Below, one piece after another: positions 8,919-19,763 of a stretch of 64,000 bases of DNA; position 1 is the stretch's first letter; every line of letters starts with the position of its first letter. The notes below the pieces were generated by a model that saw only the letters and a program-made list of their open reading frames with translations, ran no database searches and was not told the DNA's origin. The DNA lies in NCBI GenBank assembly GCA_902537415.1, contig CACBBC010000003.1:1-64000 (forward strand). The letters run 5' to 3'. The translations under genes were made by a program, and so were the position numbers. Origin of the DNA: an uncultured Alphaproteobacteria bacterium (GTDB taxonomy: Bacteria; Pseudomonadota; Alphaproteobacteria; Rhodobacterales; Rhodobacteraceae).

Positions 8919-9206
8919 CTAGTTTCTAAATGAATCTATTAATTCACCATCAAATACTAGAGTATCATGAATACCAAAGTCGTGCTGTTCTCTCCACTTA
9001 TTTGCTATTCCTTTTATAACATCCGCATGCTCCTTTGATTTTAAAATAGAAAAAATCAACAACGATTCTGGAGTCGCACGTACCCAATGTATCTCTTGTA
9101 TCCCTTCAACTTCGATTGCTTGCATAAATTCTTTGTGGCTTGCAATGTACTTGTCACATTCTGTTTTGGACTTAAAGTTAAAAATATCTGTTCTTGTAAT
9201 GCTCAA
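8919..9206 (-). CDS. 95-aa protein, possible ferredoxin-like (ABM-type) fold, TTG start
   Basis: ORF following the HCCA-isomerase-like gene by 1 nt; homologous to 8611-8904; start codon is TTG (caa at 9204-9206). Confidence 0.75.
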   Translation of the reverse strand: MSITRTDIFNFKSKTECDKYIASHKEFMQAIEVEGIQEIHWVRATPESLLIFSILKSKEHADVIKGIANKWREQHDFGIHDTLVFDGELIDSFRN

Positions 9207-9207
9207 T

Positions 9208-9882
9208 TTATTTTTCGCTTTCTCTTAGGCACTCTATCGCATCCTCAAGTCTATCATCACCCCAAAAAATCTCATTTTCTACAGTAAATGATGGAGCTCC
9301 AAAAATCCCCTTAGTTAAAGCTTCCTTTGTATTAGCATTATATTCATTCGCAATCACTTGTTGTTGCGATTTTTCTAAGACTTGCACCAAGTTTTTTTCG
9401 AGGTTTTTAAATGTCTCTTCCAAATTCCGTTCAGAGCCAGCTTCCTTACCTTCTAAAAACCATACCTTATATGTTTCTCTGAAATATTCTAAATACCAAC
9501 CTTCTTTATTCGCTACCAAACCAATTTTATTAGCTAAATCGAATTCTTGTAATGGGTATGGAACTGGTGTTTTAGGTACTGGTAAACCATATTTCTTTGC
9601 TCGCCTTTCAATATCCCGCCACATGTATCTTGTTTTTTCCTCCTTTTCTGGAGGAAAGGGAATATTATTTTGGGCTTTCATTATATTTCTTATACTAAAA
9701 GGCTTAATAAGAAGTTTTAAGTTCTTAGTTTTTCTTACCTCCTCTAGTCTTAACGCCGTAAGATAAGTGTATGTGCTTCCAATAGATAGCCAAGCGGTTA
9801 ATGTTCTTGAAAATTTACTATCCACTTCACTCAATATATCCCCTGTTGTAATTTGATGGATAAGTCTTTCTAACCCACTCAC
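9208..9882 (-). CDS. 2-hydroxychromene-2-carboxylate isomerase / DsbA-like thioredoxin-fold protein
   Basis: MWRDIERRAKKYGLPVP...GIFGAPSFTVENEIFWGDDRLEDA, characteristic of HCCA isomerase-type GST kappa family. Confidence 0.85.
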   Translation of the reverse strand: MSGLERLIHQITTGDILSEVDSKFSRTLTAWLSIGSTYTYLTALRLEEVRKTKNLKLLIKPFSIRNIMKAQNNIPFPPEKEEKTRYMWRDIERRAKKYGLPVPKTPVPYPLQEFDLANKIGLVANKEGWYLEYFRETYKVWFLEGKEAGSERNLEETFKNLEKNLVQVLEKSQQQVIANEYNANTKEALTKGIFGAPSFTVENEIFWGDDRLEDAIECLRESEK

Positions 9883-10498
9883 AAATTTTTGTATGATTGT
9901 CTACATTTTTGAAGATTTTCGTTATTTTTGGATAATTCACAAAATACGGCTGAGGTATTCCTGCAACCAAGTCTGAGGCAAGCCAACCAATACCTCTCCA
10001 TATAGCAATATCTGCAATAGTCATTTCTTTTCCCACTATCCAAGTTTGATTTACAGAAATATTATCCTCTAACATATCCAGTTTTCTTTTTAATTCTCCT
10101 TCAGCTAATATCTTACGATGCTGAATTTTTTCATCTTCTGTTAACGGACTGTTCGATGGTATGTAAACCAAGTTAGTTAAATCAGTAACGAAATCGATGA
10201 ATTGATCAATTAAAGCACAGCTAATACTGTCCTCTGATGGGTATAGCCCAGATAATTTTCCGCAAAATCTTGCAATTGCTCCAGTCTGAGCAATCGGCAC
10301 ACCATCTACAACTAGGCACGGTATTTGATGGAAAGGCAGCTTTGTACCATCTTTTAAAAAGCCGGTTTCTTTAGCAGAACGAAACTCCTCGAGAGGAATT
10401 CGTTTGTCATTAAAACTGATACCACCGATAAACAAAGGTATTCTTGCTAACTCTATTCTCCAAAAAGGATTATCCAAATATATCAGAGTTACATTCAT
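9827..10498 (-). CDS. Glutathione S-transferase
   Basis: LPFHQIPCLVVDGVPIAQTGAIARFCGK G-site motif; overlaps downstream gene by 56 nt; ATG 10498 preceded by GGAG. Confidence 0.85.
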   Translation of the reverse strand: MNVTLIYLDNPFWRIELARIPLFIGGISFNDKRIPLEEFRSAKETGFLKDGTKLPFHQIPCLVVDGVPIAQTGAIARFCGKLSGLYPSEDSISCALIDQFIDFVTDLTNLVYIPSNSPLTEDEKIQHRKILAEGELKRKLDMLEDNISVNQTWIVGKEMTIADIAIWRGIGWLASDLVAGIPQPYFVNYPKITKIFKNVDNHTKICEWVRKTYPSNYNRGYIE

Positions 10499-10591
10499 TC
10501 CATACTCCAACGATTAGTCCTAAATACGAACCTAAACAACTTTACCTTAAAATCATTAAGTGACAAACTTAAATAAAAAAAGGAACAAAAA

Positions 10592-10972
10592 ATGGATAAG
10601 AACCTAAGAGTACAAGTGCTTGAGACTTATAACCGCTATGTGAATGCAATTGTTGAAGCCGATATGGAAACCATTAACAACTGTGTCGCTTATCCTTTGG
10701 CATATGTTGGAGAAGATTCAGTGACAATGTTAGATAAATTTCCAATTGATCCAAGAGAGTGGAAAGAGAAAACTGGATGGGCAACAAGCAATGCTTTTGA
10801 AATAGATGTTGTCGCTGTTTCCGAGAAGAAAGCTCATATTCTTATGCGTAACTGTAGAAGACTAAGAGACGATGGTACTCTTATTGAGGAAGCTACTGGA
10901 TTTTACGCTTTTAAAAATACAAAAGAAGGTTGGAAGATGTATGCTTTCTCAGATATTATCTTCCCAGCTTAA
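10592..10972 (+). CDS. NTF2-like protein
   Basis: ETYNRYVNAIVEADMETINNCVAYPLAYVGED...TGFYAFKNTKEGWKMYAFSDI, typical SnoaL/NTF2-like pattern. Confidence 0.6.
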   Translation: MDKNLRVQVLETYNRYVNAIVEADMETINNCVAYPLAYVGEDSVTMLDKFPIDPREWKEKTGWATSNAFEIDVVAVSEKKAHILMRNCRRLRDDGTLIEEATGFYAFKNTKEGWKMYAFSDIIFPA

Positions 10973-11377
10973 AAAGAAATGTGTTGTGAGATTATGGAGA
11001 ATGGTTAACGTTTTAACTCCACAACGTTTCACAGTAATAATATTTTCAGAAATGTGCTTTAGATATCTCTGAATAGCAGTACGAACATACGTTATATTGA
11101 CTTCGACATTGTTTTTAAATTTACCAGTATTTTCAATGAACTCTTGTTCAGCTTTTCGTTTTGCTAGTTCGAAGTTAGTTTCTTTAGTACTTCTTCTAAC
11201 ATAGCCTTTCATACCTTCTATCTTTGCTCTGTAGTGCCATGTAACTGCGTCTAAATCAGGACGTTTGTAGAGTATAAGATTACCCCCAAACCCCTCTATT
11301 TCTGTCTTATCTAAGTATTTTGTAGCTTCTTCAACCATCGCATTTTTTGTGAATCTGTAAAGATAACGTGCATCCAA
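10949..11377 (-). pseudogene. Truncated tyrosine-integrase N-terminal region
   Basis: LYKRPDLDAVTWHYRAKIEGMKGYVRRSTKETNFELAKRKAEQEFIE resembles phage integrase N-terminal/SAM-like domains; ends at 142 aa with no catalytic domain; no ATG start. Confidence 0.6.
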
Positions 11378-11447
11378 AAAAAAGCACTTAAAAACGACTA
11401 AGTGATTGTTTTATAACGATTTTATTAAAAACTGTAGCGTGAAAAAA

Positions 11448-11903
11448 TCAGCGCTTAGAAAACTGAAAAGATCTTCTAGCTTTGGGCTTCCCATATTTTT
11501 TACGCTCAACAACTCTACTGTCTCTGGTTAGGAATCCTGCGGCCTTTAAAGCTCCCCGTAATTCTCCATCAAACATAGTGAGAGCTTTTGATAATCCGTG
11601 TCTCACAGCGCCTGCTTGCCCAGAAAGACCTCCACCTTTTACGGTAGCCATTACATCAAATTGGTTTTCTACACTAGTAACCGAAAATGCTTGTTGAATA
11701 ATCATTTGCAAGGTTGGGCGAGCAAAATATTCATTAACAGGTTTTTTATTAACCGTTATTTTACCGCTACCTTTTTTTATCCATACTCTAGCTACAGCAT
11801 CTTTCCTTTTCCCAGTGGAATAAGCTCTCCCCAGGCTATCAAGTTTTGGCTCTTCATTATTTTCACTAGCTGCCTTACTTACTACTTCCTCAGCTTCAGC
11901 CAT
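11448..11903 (-). CDS. rpsI: 30S ribosomal protein S9
   Basis: [24 protein letters not shown]...[15 protein letters not shown]. Confidence 0.98.
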   Translation of the reverse strand: MAEAEEVVSKAASENNEEPKLDSLGRAYSTGKRKDAVARVWIKKGSGKITVNKKPVNEYFARPTLQMIIQQAFSVTSVENQFDVMATVKGGGLSGQAGAVRHGLSKALTMFDGELRGALKAAGFLTRDSRVVERKKYGKPKARRSFQFSKR

Positions 11904-12370
11904 TATCTAACTCTCCTAGTATTTTTTTCATTAATATCCTTTATCTTAAATATCTCTGGGCCTTGACCTTCGTGTGGATGGCTTTCCCCCTTATAAATTC
12001 TCAAATTTGTCATTTGCTTTCTTGATAATGGACCACCCGGCAGCATGCGTTTTACCGCTTTTTCAATAATTCTTTCGGGAAACTTACCGTCTAACATATC
12101 ACTAGCTACTCTAGATTTAATTCCGCCTGGATAACCTGTGTGCCAGTAATACATTTTAGTATCTCTTTTATTTCCAGTTAAATGTACCTTCTCAGCGTTT
12201 ATTACTATGACGTTATCACCCATATCCATGTGAGGGGTGTATGTAGGCTTTTCTTTTCCTCTAAGGATAGTAGCGATCTTAGCGGCCAAGCGTCCCAAAA
12301 CTACGCCATTAGCATCTATTAAAATCCACTTTTTCTGTATCTCAGACGGCTTAATTGAAAAGGTTTTCAT
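11903..12370 (-). CDS. rplM: 50S ribosomal protein L13
   Basis: [38 protein letters not shown]. Confidence 0.98.
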   Translation of the reverse strand: MKTFSIKPSEIQKKWILIDANGVVLGRLAAKIATILRGKEKPTYTPHMDMGDNVIVINAEKVHLTGNKRDTKMYYWHTGYPGGIKSRVASDMLDGKFPERIIEKAVKRMLPGGPLSRKQMTNLRIYKGESHPHEGQGPEIFKIKDINEKNTRRVR

Positions 12371-12459
12371 AAAAATATCCCAAAATCGTATAATCTTTTA
12401 ACCGATTAAATTTCTAGGTCAATAGCAAAGTGCCATGTTTATCTTTATTTTTAGCAAAA

Positions 12460-12867
12460 TCACTTTTTCATAGGTCTAGCATAAGTCATCATTGCCTGTG
12501 CAACACTATTTTTTGCGGTTTCGGAATATATTGTCACTTCTCCTACTACTAACTTTTGTCCAAATTTCAAAATAGTGGCTTTAGCAAACAAATCGCTAAC
12601 GCTGGGTCTTTTAAAAAAGTTCATTGAACAATTTACTGTGACTGACATAGGATCAGGATCTTTGAAAAGAACCGCCGCATAAAATGCACAATCTGCTATT
12701 TCAAACATAACTGGTCCCGAGATAGTGTTTCCTGGTCTTAAATCTTGTTCTTCGGGACTTAACTTCACAAGTGAGTGTCCATCATCTATTTCCAAAAACT
12801 CAAATCTTGAGGCTTTTTGAAAAAAAACTTTGTCAAAATATGCTGTTAAATCTTCAACGCTTTTCAT
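12460..12867 (-). CDS. PaaI-family thioesterase
   Basis: Hotdog pattern RPGNTISGPVMFEIADCAFYAAVL...VNCSMNFFKRP. Confidence 0.8.
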   Translation of the reverse strand: MKSVEDLTAYFDKVFFQKASRFEFLEIDDGHSLVKLSPEEQDLRPGNTISGPVMFEIADCAFYAAVLFKDPDPMSVTVNCSMNFFKRPSVSDLFAKATILKFGQKLVVGEVTIYSETAKNSVAQAMMTYARPMKK

Positions 12868-12951
12868 TTTGGTTCACATTATTGATTATTTCATATATCA
12901 TACTCATATAAATATGCAAAAACACCCAAGTAAGATAGCGGAAAATAAAAA

Positions 12952-13728
12952 ATGGATAAAATTTTATTAAGATCAGACCAGAATGAAATAGCAATTTTGA
13001 CATTAAATTCGCCGAAAAACTTAAATGCTCTTTCAGAGGCGATGCTAGAGGCCCTAAAGTTAAACTTGGAAGAAATTGGAAAATCTAAAAAGATTAAGTC
13101 AGTAATTATTAAAGCATCAGGAAGAGCTTTCTGTCCAGGTCATGACCTCAAGGAAATGCAGGAAAAAAGAGATCTTGAAAACGATGGTGGAAAAGCTTAC
13201 TTTGAAAAATTATTGTCAAAATGTACTCATGTTATGAAGCTTATTCGAGAGTTACCGCAGCCCGTAATAGCCGAGGTACAGGGAGTAGCTGCGGCTGCGG
13301 GTTGTCAATTAGTAGCGACATGTGATATTGCCGTTGCATCAGAAGAAGCATCGTTTGGTGTAAATGGAGTGGATATTGGGCTTTTCTGCTCAACTCCGAT
13401 GGTCGCTCTTTCTAGAAATATCACTAGAAAGAAAGCATTCGAAATGCTTACTACCGGAGATTTCTTGGATCCGTTCCAAGCAGAAGAATTAGGACTAATT
13501 AACAAGGTGGCTAACAGTAAAGATCTGGGTGATTATTCCCTAGAAATAGCCGAAAAGATCGCATCAAAACTCTCACTAGCCGTCAAGATTGGGAAAAAGG
13601 CATTCTACAAACAAGCTGAAATGGAAATAGACCGTGCCTATTCCTATGCATCAAGTGTTATAGTCGAGAATTTGCTGTTTAAAGAAACCAATCAGGGAAT
13701 GAACGACTTCCTTAATAAAAAGAATTGA
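12952..13728 (+). CDS. Enoyl-CoA hydratase/isomerase family protein
   Basis: SGRAFCPGHDLKEM, PVIAEVQGVAAAAGCQLVATCDIAVAS. Confidence 0.92.
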   Translation: MDKILLRSDQNEIAILTLNSPKNLNALSEAMLEALKLNLEEIGKSKKIKSVIIKASGRAFCPGHDLKEMQEKRDLENDGGKAYFEKLLSKCTHVMKLIRELPQPVIAEVQGVAAAAGCQLVATCDIAVASEEASFGVNGVDIGLFCSTPMVALSRNITRKKAFEMLTTGDFLDPFQAEELGLINKVANSKDLGDYSLEIAEKIASKLSLAVKIGKKAFYKQAEMEIDRAYSYASSVIVENLLFKETNQGMNDFLNKKN

Positions 13729-13754
13729 TTGAACCCATATAAAAATATTGTGGA

Positions 13755-14879
13755 CTAAATTTTTTGACTTACGGGATAGTAGGTTTTAAAGAATAAGTTA
13801 ACATAAGCAAGAATAAACAAAATAGCGGCGAATTGATGTAAACTGGCAAGCGAAAGAGGTGCACTGTACAAAACGGTAATAATACCTAAAAGCATCTGAA
13901 CCACGACGATTATCATTAAGTAATTAGCGGCTACTCTTATTTTTAAATAAGGGTTTCTTCTATTAGTCCACCAAATGATACTTACCGCAATAAAGAGTAA
14001 ATAAGCAGTTAATCTATGATTAAACTGAACAAGACCGGAGTTTTCAAAAAAATTCGTTATAAAAGGCTCATACTCGAACAAATCGTCAGGTATCCAGTTT
14101 CCATTCATTAAAGGCCAATCATTGTACGATCTCCCTGCATCGATACCTGCTACTAGTGCTCCCAGAGCAAGCTGAACATAACAAAGCACACCAAGTCCAG
14201 CTAAAATATTCACGGAAAATTTATTCCGGTATCTCCTAGACTCAAATATCTTTGCTGAGTTTTCAGAATGAAACAAAATAGCCCAAAATATCAGAGCAAG
14301 GATAACAAACGCCATAGTTAAGTGGATAGCCAGTCTATATGAAAAAACATCTACTACTTGTCCATCTAAACCAGAAGATACCATCCACCATCCCAAAAAT
14401 GCCTGCAAAGCGCCAATTAACCCAATGCCAAAGAAATAAAAGGTCCATCTCTCGGGAATTTGCTTTGTAATCCATAATATGAGAAAGCCCAAAAACCAAA
14501 CGAGACCTATGAACCTAGCTAACTGTCTATGCCCCCACTCCCACCAATAGATAAATTTAAACTCATCCATAGTTATAGCAAAATTTACTAATTTAAATTC
14601 TGGAATGCTTTTGTACTTTTCAAACTCAACAATCCATCCCTCAGAACTAAAAGGGGGGATCATGCCTGTTATAGGTTTCCACTCGACTATAGATAGACCA
14701 GAATCTGTTAAACGAGTCCAGCCACCGACTAATATAAGGCTTATTAGAGATACCAATAATGTCCAAAGCCAGATTTTTAGCAAGGACGATTGCTCAACTG
14801 ATGAGGTTTCTATCGAACTAGCTTGGGTGCTATCTGATCTTTCGTCTACATCCTCAAATAGTTTTCTATTTTTAGTCAT
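13755..14879 (-). CDS. ctaA: Heme A synthase (COX15/CtaA)
   Basis: GGWTRLTDSGLSIVEWKPITGMIPP, WWEWGHRQLAR, multi-TM. Confidence 0.95.
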   Translation of the reverse strand: MTKNRKLFEDVDERSDSTQASSIETSSVEQSSLLKIWLWTLLVSLISLILVGGWTRLTDSGLSIVEWKPITGMIPPFSSEGWIVEFEKYKSIPEFKLVNFAITMDEFKFIYWWEWGHRQLARFIGLVWFLGFLILWITKQIPERWTFYFFGIGLIGALQAFLGWWMVSSGLDGQVVDVFSYRLAIHLTMAFVILALIFWAILFHSENSAKIFESRRYRNKFSVNILAGLGVLCYVQLALGALVAGIDAGRSYNDWPLMNGNWIPDDLFEYEPFITNFFENSGLVQFNHRLTAYLLFIAVSIIWWTNRRNPYLKIRVAANYLMIIVVVQMLLGIITVLYSAPLSLASLHQFAAILFILAYVNLFFKTYYPVSQKI

Positions 14880-14952
14880 AAATCAAATTCTAATTTTTGT
14901 TCTGCATATAAATTAGAGCAAAAAGACAGAAAAGAAAATAACTCAATGAAAA

Positions 14953-15684
14953 CTACTTCTTTTTGATAAGAGCCTTTAAAACACCATGAAAGATCTTCAC
15001 GTCCTCTTTACTCAATTCAAGGCCATAAATCAATTTTCTTAACCTCGTCTTCATACGTTTCTTTTTGCCTTCAGGATAAAAAAATTTTTTCTTATCTAAT
15101 TCGTTTTCTAATCTCATTGCAAAAGCCTGCATTTCTTCATAGTTAGCTTTAGTTATTGGCACATCAATCTGAGAAGATTCTTTATTTTTTTCAAGAGAAA
15201 AAACATTTAACTGATAGGATATCAACAAAACACTCTGAGCAAGGTTTAGAGAACTAAACATAGGGTTGGATGGTATTCTAATAAGTCTTTTAGCCAAAAA
15301 TAAATCTTCGTTAGATAGGCCTGCTCTTTCACCACCAAACAAAATGCCTACTTTAACTCCACTGATGCAGCTTTGAAAAATAGTATCGCATCCCATTATT
15401 GGGTCTACGACATCCTTGTACTTATATCTATCACGGGCACTGGTAGCTAAAACTTCATTTAGATCCTTACAGGCATCCGCTACATTTTTAAAAACTTGAG
15501 CCTGATCTAGAACCCTACCTGCACCTGCAGCCATAGCTAAGGCTCTGTCAGAAAGATGATTTTCTCTAGGACTTACTAGCCTCAAATTCAAGAACCCAAA
15601 ATTTAGCATTGCCCTTGCCGCTGCACCAATATTTTCAGCCATTTGAGGATTTACCAGTATGAAAACTGGGTTCAGCTTTTGCAT
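14953..15684 (-). CDS. trmJ: tRNA/rRNA methyltransferase, TrmJ/SpoU family (ORF extends to 15798)
   Basis: FILVNPQMAENIGAAARAMLNFGF...GILFGGERAGLSNEDL...NPMFSSLNLAQSVLL. Confidence 0.9.
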   Translation of the reverse strand: MQKLNPVFILVNPQMAENIGAAARAMLNFGFLNLRLVSPRENHLSDRALAMAAGAGRVLDQAQVFKNVADACKDLNEVLATSARDRYKYKDVVDPIMGCDTIFQSCISGVKVGILFGGERAGLSNEDLFLAKRLIRIPSNPMFSSLNLAQSVLLISYQLNVFSLEKNKESSQIDVPITKANYEEMQAFAMRLENELDKKKFFYPEGKKKRMKTRLRKLIYGLELSKEDVKIFHGVLKALIKKK

Positions 15685-15814
15685 TGAATTCTCCACATTT
15701 AAAACTAACGAATTTTTCTTATACATAGAAGAAAAAACAGTTGAACACTGATTAAGATTCCCATAAATGTTAATTATGAATAATTTTAAATTTTTCAATT
15801 AAAAGAGTAAATGA

Positions 15815-17038
15815 ATGTCTAAAATCAAAGTGGAAAACACCGTTGTCGAAATGGATGGCGACGAAATGACCAGAATTATATGGGGTTTTATTAAAAATAA
15901 GTTAATACTTCCGTACCTAGACATTCCCTTAGAATATTATGACCTTGGTATAGAGGAAAGAGATCGCACCGATGATAATGTTACAATTCAAGCAGCCCAG
16001 GCAACACTTAAGCACGGAGTTGCTGTAAAATGCGCTACAATTACACCAGACGAAGCAAGAGTTGAAGAGTTTAATTTAAAGAAGATGTGGAAATCTCCTA
16101 ATGGAACTATCAGAAATATTTTAGGGGGTGTAGTCTTCAGAGCACCAATAATTTGTAACAATGTACCCCGCTTAGTACCCGGTTGGACAAAGCCAATAAT
16201 TGTTGGCAGACATGCCTACGGTGACCAGTACAGAGCAACGGATTTTAAATTTCCTGGGAAAGGAAAATTAATCATGAAGTTCGTTGGCGAAGATGGAAAA
16301 GAAATTGAGCACGAAGTGTTCGATTCGCCATCATCTGGAATAGCGATGGGAATGTATAACTTGGACCAGTCCATTATTGATTTTGCTAGAGCTTCAATGA
16401 ACTATGGCCTGAAAATGAATTGGGATGTTTATCTTTCAACCAAAAATACAATTATGAAAACGTACGATGGAAGGTTTAAAGATCTCTTTCAAGAAATTTA
16501 CGAGAAAGAATTTGAGGCTCAATTTAAAAAAGCTGGGATAATTTATGAGCATAGATTAATTGACGATATGGTTGCATGCGCTCTAAAATGGTCCGGTGGT
16601 TTTGTATGGGCTTGCAAAAACTATGATGGCGATGTGCAGTCTGATACCGTTGCACAGGGTTTTGGATCTCTTGGTCTTATGACAAGCCAATTAATGACAC
16701 CCGATGGAGGAATAGTAGAAGCAGAGGCAGCTCATGGAACTGTTACAAGACACTTTAGAGCGCATCAAAGAGGAGAAGCCACATCAACCAACTCCATAGC
16801 GTCTATATACGCTTGGACCGGTGGCCTTAAGCACAGAGCAAAGCTTGACGAAAACTCACAATTAGCTACTTTTGCAAAAACTCTAGAAGAAGTGGTAATT
16901 GAGACAGTTGAAAAGGGAGATATGACTAAGGATCTTGCTATCCTTGTTGGTGAAGACCAAAAGTGGTTATCAACAGAAGGTTTTCTCGAGAAAGTTAACT
17001 CAAATCTAGAAAATAAATTATCTGAAATAAAACTCTAA
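15815..17038 (+). CDS. icd: NADP-dependent isocitrate dehydrogenase
   Basis: [39 protein letters not shown]. Confidence 0.97.
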   Translation: MSKIKVENTVVEMDGDEMTRIIWGFIKNKLILPYLDIPLEYYDLGIEERDRTDDNVTIQAAQATLKHGVAVKCATITPDEARVEEFNLKKMWKSPNGTIRNILGGVVFRAPIICNNVPRLVPGWTKPIIVGRHAYGDQYRATDFKFPGKGKLIMKFVGEDGKEIEHEVFDSPSSGIAMGMYNLDQSIIDFARASMNYGLKMNWDVYLSTKNTIMKTYDGRFKDLFQEIYEKEFEAQFKKAGIIYEHRLIDDMVACALKWSGGFVWACKNYDGDVQSDTVAQGFGSLGLMTSQLMTPDGGIVEAEAAHGTVTRHFRAHQRGEATSTNSIASIYAWTGGLKHRAKLDENSQLATFAKTLEEVVIETVEKGDMTKDLAILVGEDQKWLSTEGFLEKVNSNLENKLSEIKL

Positions 17039-19686
17039 TCGTTAGATAGGCTACTTTCTAAATATGATTTCAAGTGCAACAAAGCTTGATCAGCCTGATC
17101 AGGAAGAGTACCTCCGCCTTGCGCAAAATCAGGTCTGCCTCCGCCACCCTTACCTCCTGTTTTCGTGGATAGAATTTTAACTAGATCAACTGCTGAGATC
17201 CTTTCAACTAGAGTATCAGAAATACCTACTGCTATCTGTACCTTGGTGCCAACTTTTGATAAAAGTACGGCAATTACATTTTTATTTTGTTTCTTAATAT
17301 TATCTACAAACGTCCTTAAGTCCTTGCTAGGTATGTCATTAACAACCTTTCCTGAAAAAATTATATTTTTTCCAATCTTTTCAAGGTTTTGATTATCTTG
17401 TTCCCCCTCGCCACTAATCAGAGCTCTATTTAGCTCAGCATTTTTTTGTTCCAGTCTTTTTTTCTCTTCCAAAAGACTATTGACTCTTTCAACTAAATTT
17501 TCTGTGCTAACATTTAAGAGAGACGAAACTCTGTTATTCACAACTTGAATATTTTCGATAAAGTCTACAACTTTTTTTCCTGTAACCGCTTCCAGCCTAC
17601 GTACTCCGGATGACGAAGCACTCTCTCCTATAATTTTCAAAAATCCAATATCACCAGTTGAGTCAACATGAGTGCCACCACATAATTCTATTGAGAAATG
17701 ACTTTCATCTTCTGGCGACATTTTAACAACTCTTACATCTTCACCATACTTTTCACCAAATAAAGCCCTAGCTCCTTGTTTTTTTGCCCTATCTAATTGC
17801 ATTATTTCAGTAATAACTGGCGTATTTTCCCTAATGTGCTTATTAACCAACTGCTCGACTAGAAAGATCTGTTCCTCTGTAACAGGTTTATCATGACTAA
17901 AGTCGAACCTAAGCCGATCAGCATTATTAAGGGAGCCTCTCTGAGCAACATGTTCTCCTACTATTCTTCTAAGCGCTTCATGAACCAAGTGGGTTCCAGA
18001 GTGATTTCTTTTAATATCAAACCTTAGATCTATATTTATAAGCTGTTCTAAATTATTACCTACCTCAAAATAACCCTTTTGTACCTTAACAAAATGTACA
18101 AAAATTTGCCCCACCCTCTTTGTATCTGTCACGTTACCTAATCCGCTAATACCTCTTATTTGTCCTTGATCTCCTACCTGACCTCCAGACTCCCCATAAA
18201 AGCAAGTCTGATTCATAACTATAACGCCAACTTCATCTTGAGATAATTTTTCTATATATTTTCCATCTTTAATAATCTTGGTAACCAGGCCCTGACTTCT
18301 CTCCCTTTCATAACCTAGAAATTCCGTAGCATCTTCTTTCGATCTTAAATCAGCCCATATTTTTTCCTCCGACTCATCTCCCGATCCAATCCAAGATGCA
18401 CGAGCCTTATCACGCTGCTCTTTCATCCTCGTGTCAAATGTTTCTATATCTACTCTTTTATTACTTTCTCTTAAAACATCTTCTGTTAAGTCTAATGGAA
18501 AACCATAAGTATCGTATAATTTGAAAGCTACCTCGCCAGAAAAAAGTTTTTTATCGTCAAGGATAGCCAGCTCCTCATTTAATAATTTCAAGCCCCTAAC
18601 CAAAGTAAGTTTGAAACGTGTCTCTTCTTCCTTCAGAGCATTTTCGATAAGGCTTTTTCTCTCAATAAGTTCAGGGAAAGCATCGCCCATTTGCTGCAGT
18701 AGAGACGGGAAAATTTTATAAAGGTGAGGTTCTTCACAACCCAATAAGTGGCAATGCCTCATGGCTCGTCTCATAATCCTTCTAAGCACGTACCCCCTAC
18801 CCTCATTAGAGGGCATAACGCCATCAGCAATCAAAAACGACGCAGATCTTAAATGATCCGATATTACCCTGTGATGAATATTTTTATTCCCATACGGATC
18901 TGTATTAGAAAAATCAGCAGATTTCTCAATAAGCTTTTTAAACAGGTCAGTATCGTAGTTATCATGCTTTCCTTGTAGAACTGCTGCAATTCTTTCCAAA
19001 CCCATTCCAGTATCAATAGATGGTTTTGGCAAATCAATCCTTATTCCATCGGGCATTTGCTCATATTGCATAAAAACGAGATTCCAGATTTCTACAAAAC
19101 GATCACCATCTTCATCAGGAGATCCAGGAGGACCGCCTGAAACAGATGGGCCATGATCATAAAAAATTTCTGAACAAGGACCGCAAGGCCCTACAGGACC
19201 CATACTCCAAAAATTATCACTCGTAGAAATTTTTATGATTTTATCATCTGAAAGGTTGGCACATTTTTTCCAAAGATTTATTGCCTCGAGATCCTCATGA
19301 AAAACTGTCACCAGTAATTTTTCTTTAGGTAACTTAAATTCTTTTGTTAATAACTGCCATGCCAAACTTATTGCTTCTTCCTTAAAATAATCCCCGAAAG
19401 AAAAGTTACCAAGCATTTCGAAAAAAGTATGGTGCCTTGCCGTATAACCAACGTTATCTAAATCATTATGCTTGCCACCTGCACGCACACATTTTTGAGA
19501 TGTAACCGCTGTCTTAACTTTAGATTTTTCAATACCGGTAAAATAATTCTTGAATTGTACCATTCCCGAATTTGTAAACATCAGAGTTGGATCGTTATCT
19601 GGTACGAGTGATGAACTTTTAATTACTTTATGATCATTCGACTTAAAAAAATTAACAAATGTTTCCCTTATATCTTTTAAAAGCAT
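17035..19686 (-). CDS. alaS: Alanyl-tRNA synthetase
   Basis: [56 protein letters not shown]. Confidence 0.98.
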   Translation of the reverse strand: MLLKDIRETFVNFFKSNDHKVIKSSSLVPDNDPTLMFTNSGMVQFKNYFTGIEKSKVKTAVTSQKCVRAGGKHNDLDNVGYTARHHTFFEMLGNFSFGDYFKEEAISLAWQLLTKEFKLPKEKLLVTVFHEDLEAINLWKKCANLSDDKIIKISTSDNFWSMGPVGPCGPCSEIFYDHGPSVSGGPPGSPDEDGDRFVEIWNLVFMQYEQMPDGIRIDLPKPSIDTGMGLERIAAVLQGKHDNYDTDLFKKLIEKSADFSNTDPYGNKNIHHRVISDHLRSASFLIADGVMPSNEGRGYVLRRIMRRAMRHCHLLGCEEPHLYKIFPSLLQQMGDAFPELIERKSLIENALKEEETRFKLTLVRGLKLLNEELAILDDKKLFSGEVAFKLYDTYGFPLDLTEDVLRESNKRVDIETFDTRMKEQRDKARASWIGSGDESEEKIWADLRSKEDATEFLGYERERSQGLVTKIIKDGKYIEKLSQDEVGVIVMNQTCFYGESGGQVGDQGQIRGISGLGNVTDTKRVGQIFVHFVKVQKGYFEVGNNLEQLINIDLRFDIKRNHSGTHLVHEALRRIVGEHVAQRGSLNNADRLRFDFSHDKPVTEEQIFLVEQLVNKHIRENTPVITEIMQLDRAKKQGARALFGEKYGEDVRVVKMSPEDESHFSIELCGGTHVDSTGDIGFLKIIGESASSSGVRRLEAVTGKKVVDFIENIQVVNNRVSSLLNVSTENLVERVNSLLEEKKRLEQKNAELNRALISGEGEQDNQNLEKIGKNIIFSGKVVNDIPSKDLRTFVDNIKKQNKNVIAVLLSKVGTKVQIAVGISDTLVERISAVDLVKILSTKTGGKGGGGRPDFAQGGGTLPDQADQALLHLKSYLESSLSND

Positions 19687-19763
19687 CAGTAATCCAAAGT
19701 AGTTTTTTTGCTGATCCTAACATACAGCTTTTTAAAACTTTTTAAACTCTATAATAACAAAAT

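Noticed and set aside
10872-11072. 66-aa plus-strand ORF
   Set aside because: Out-of-frame overlap with the NTF2-like gene and the integrase fragment; no independent support.
11408-11435. Terminator after rpsI (CACTTA...TAAGTG near 11385-11405)
   Set aside because: Only a 6-bp AT-rich stem without a clear U tract; too weak to annotate.
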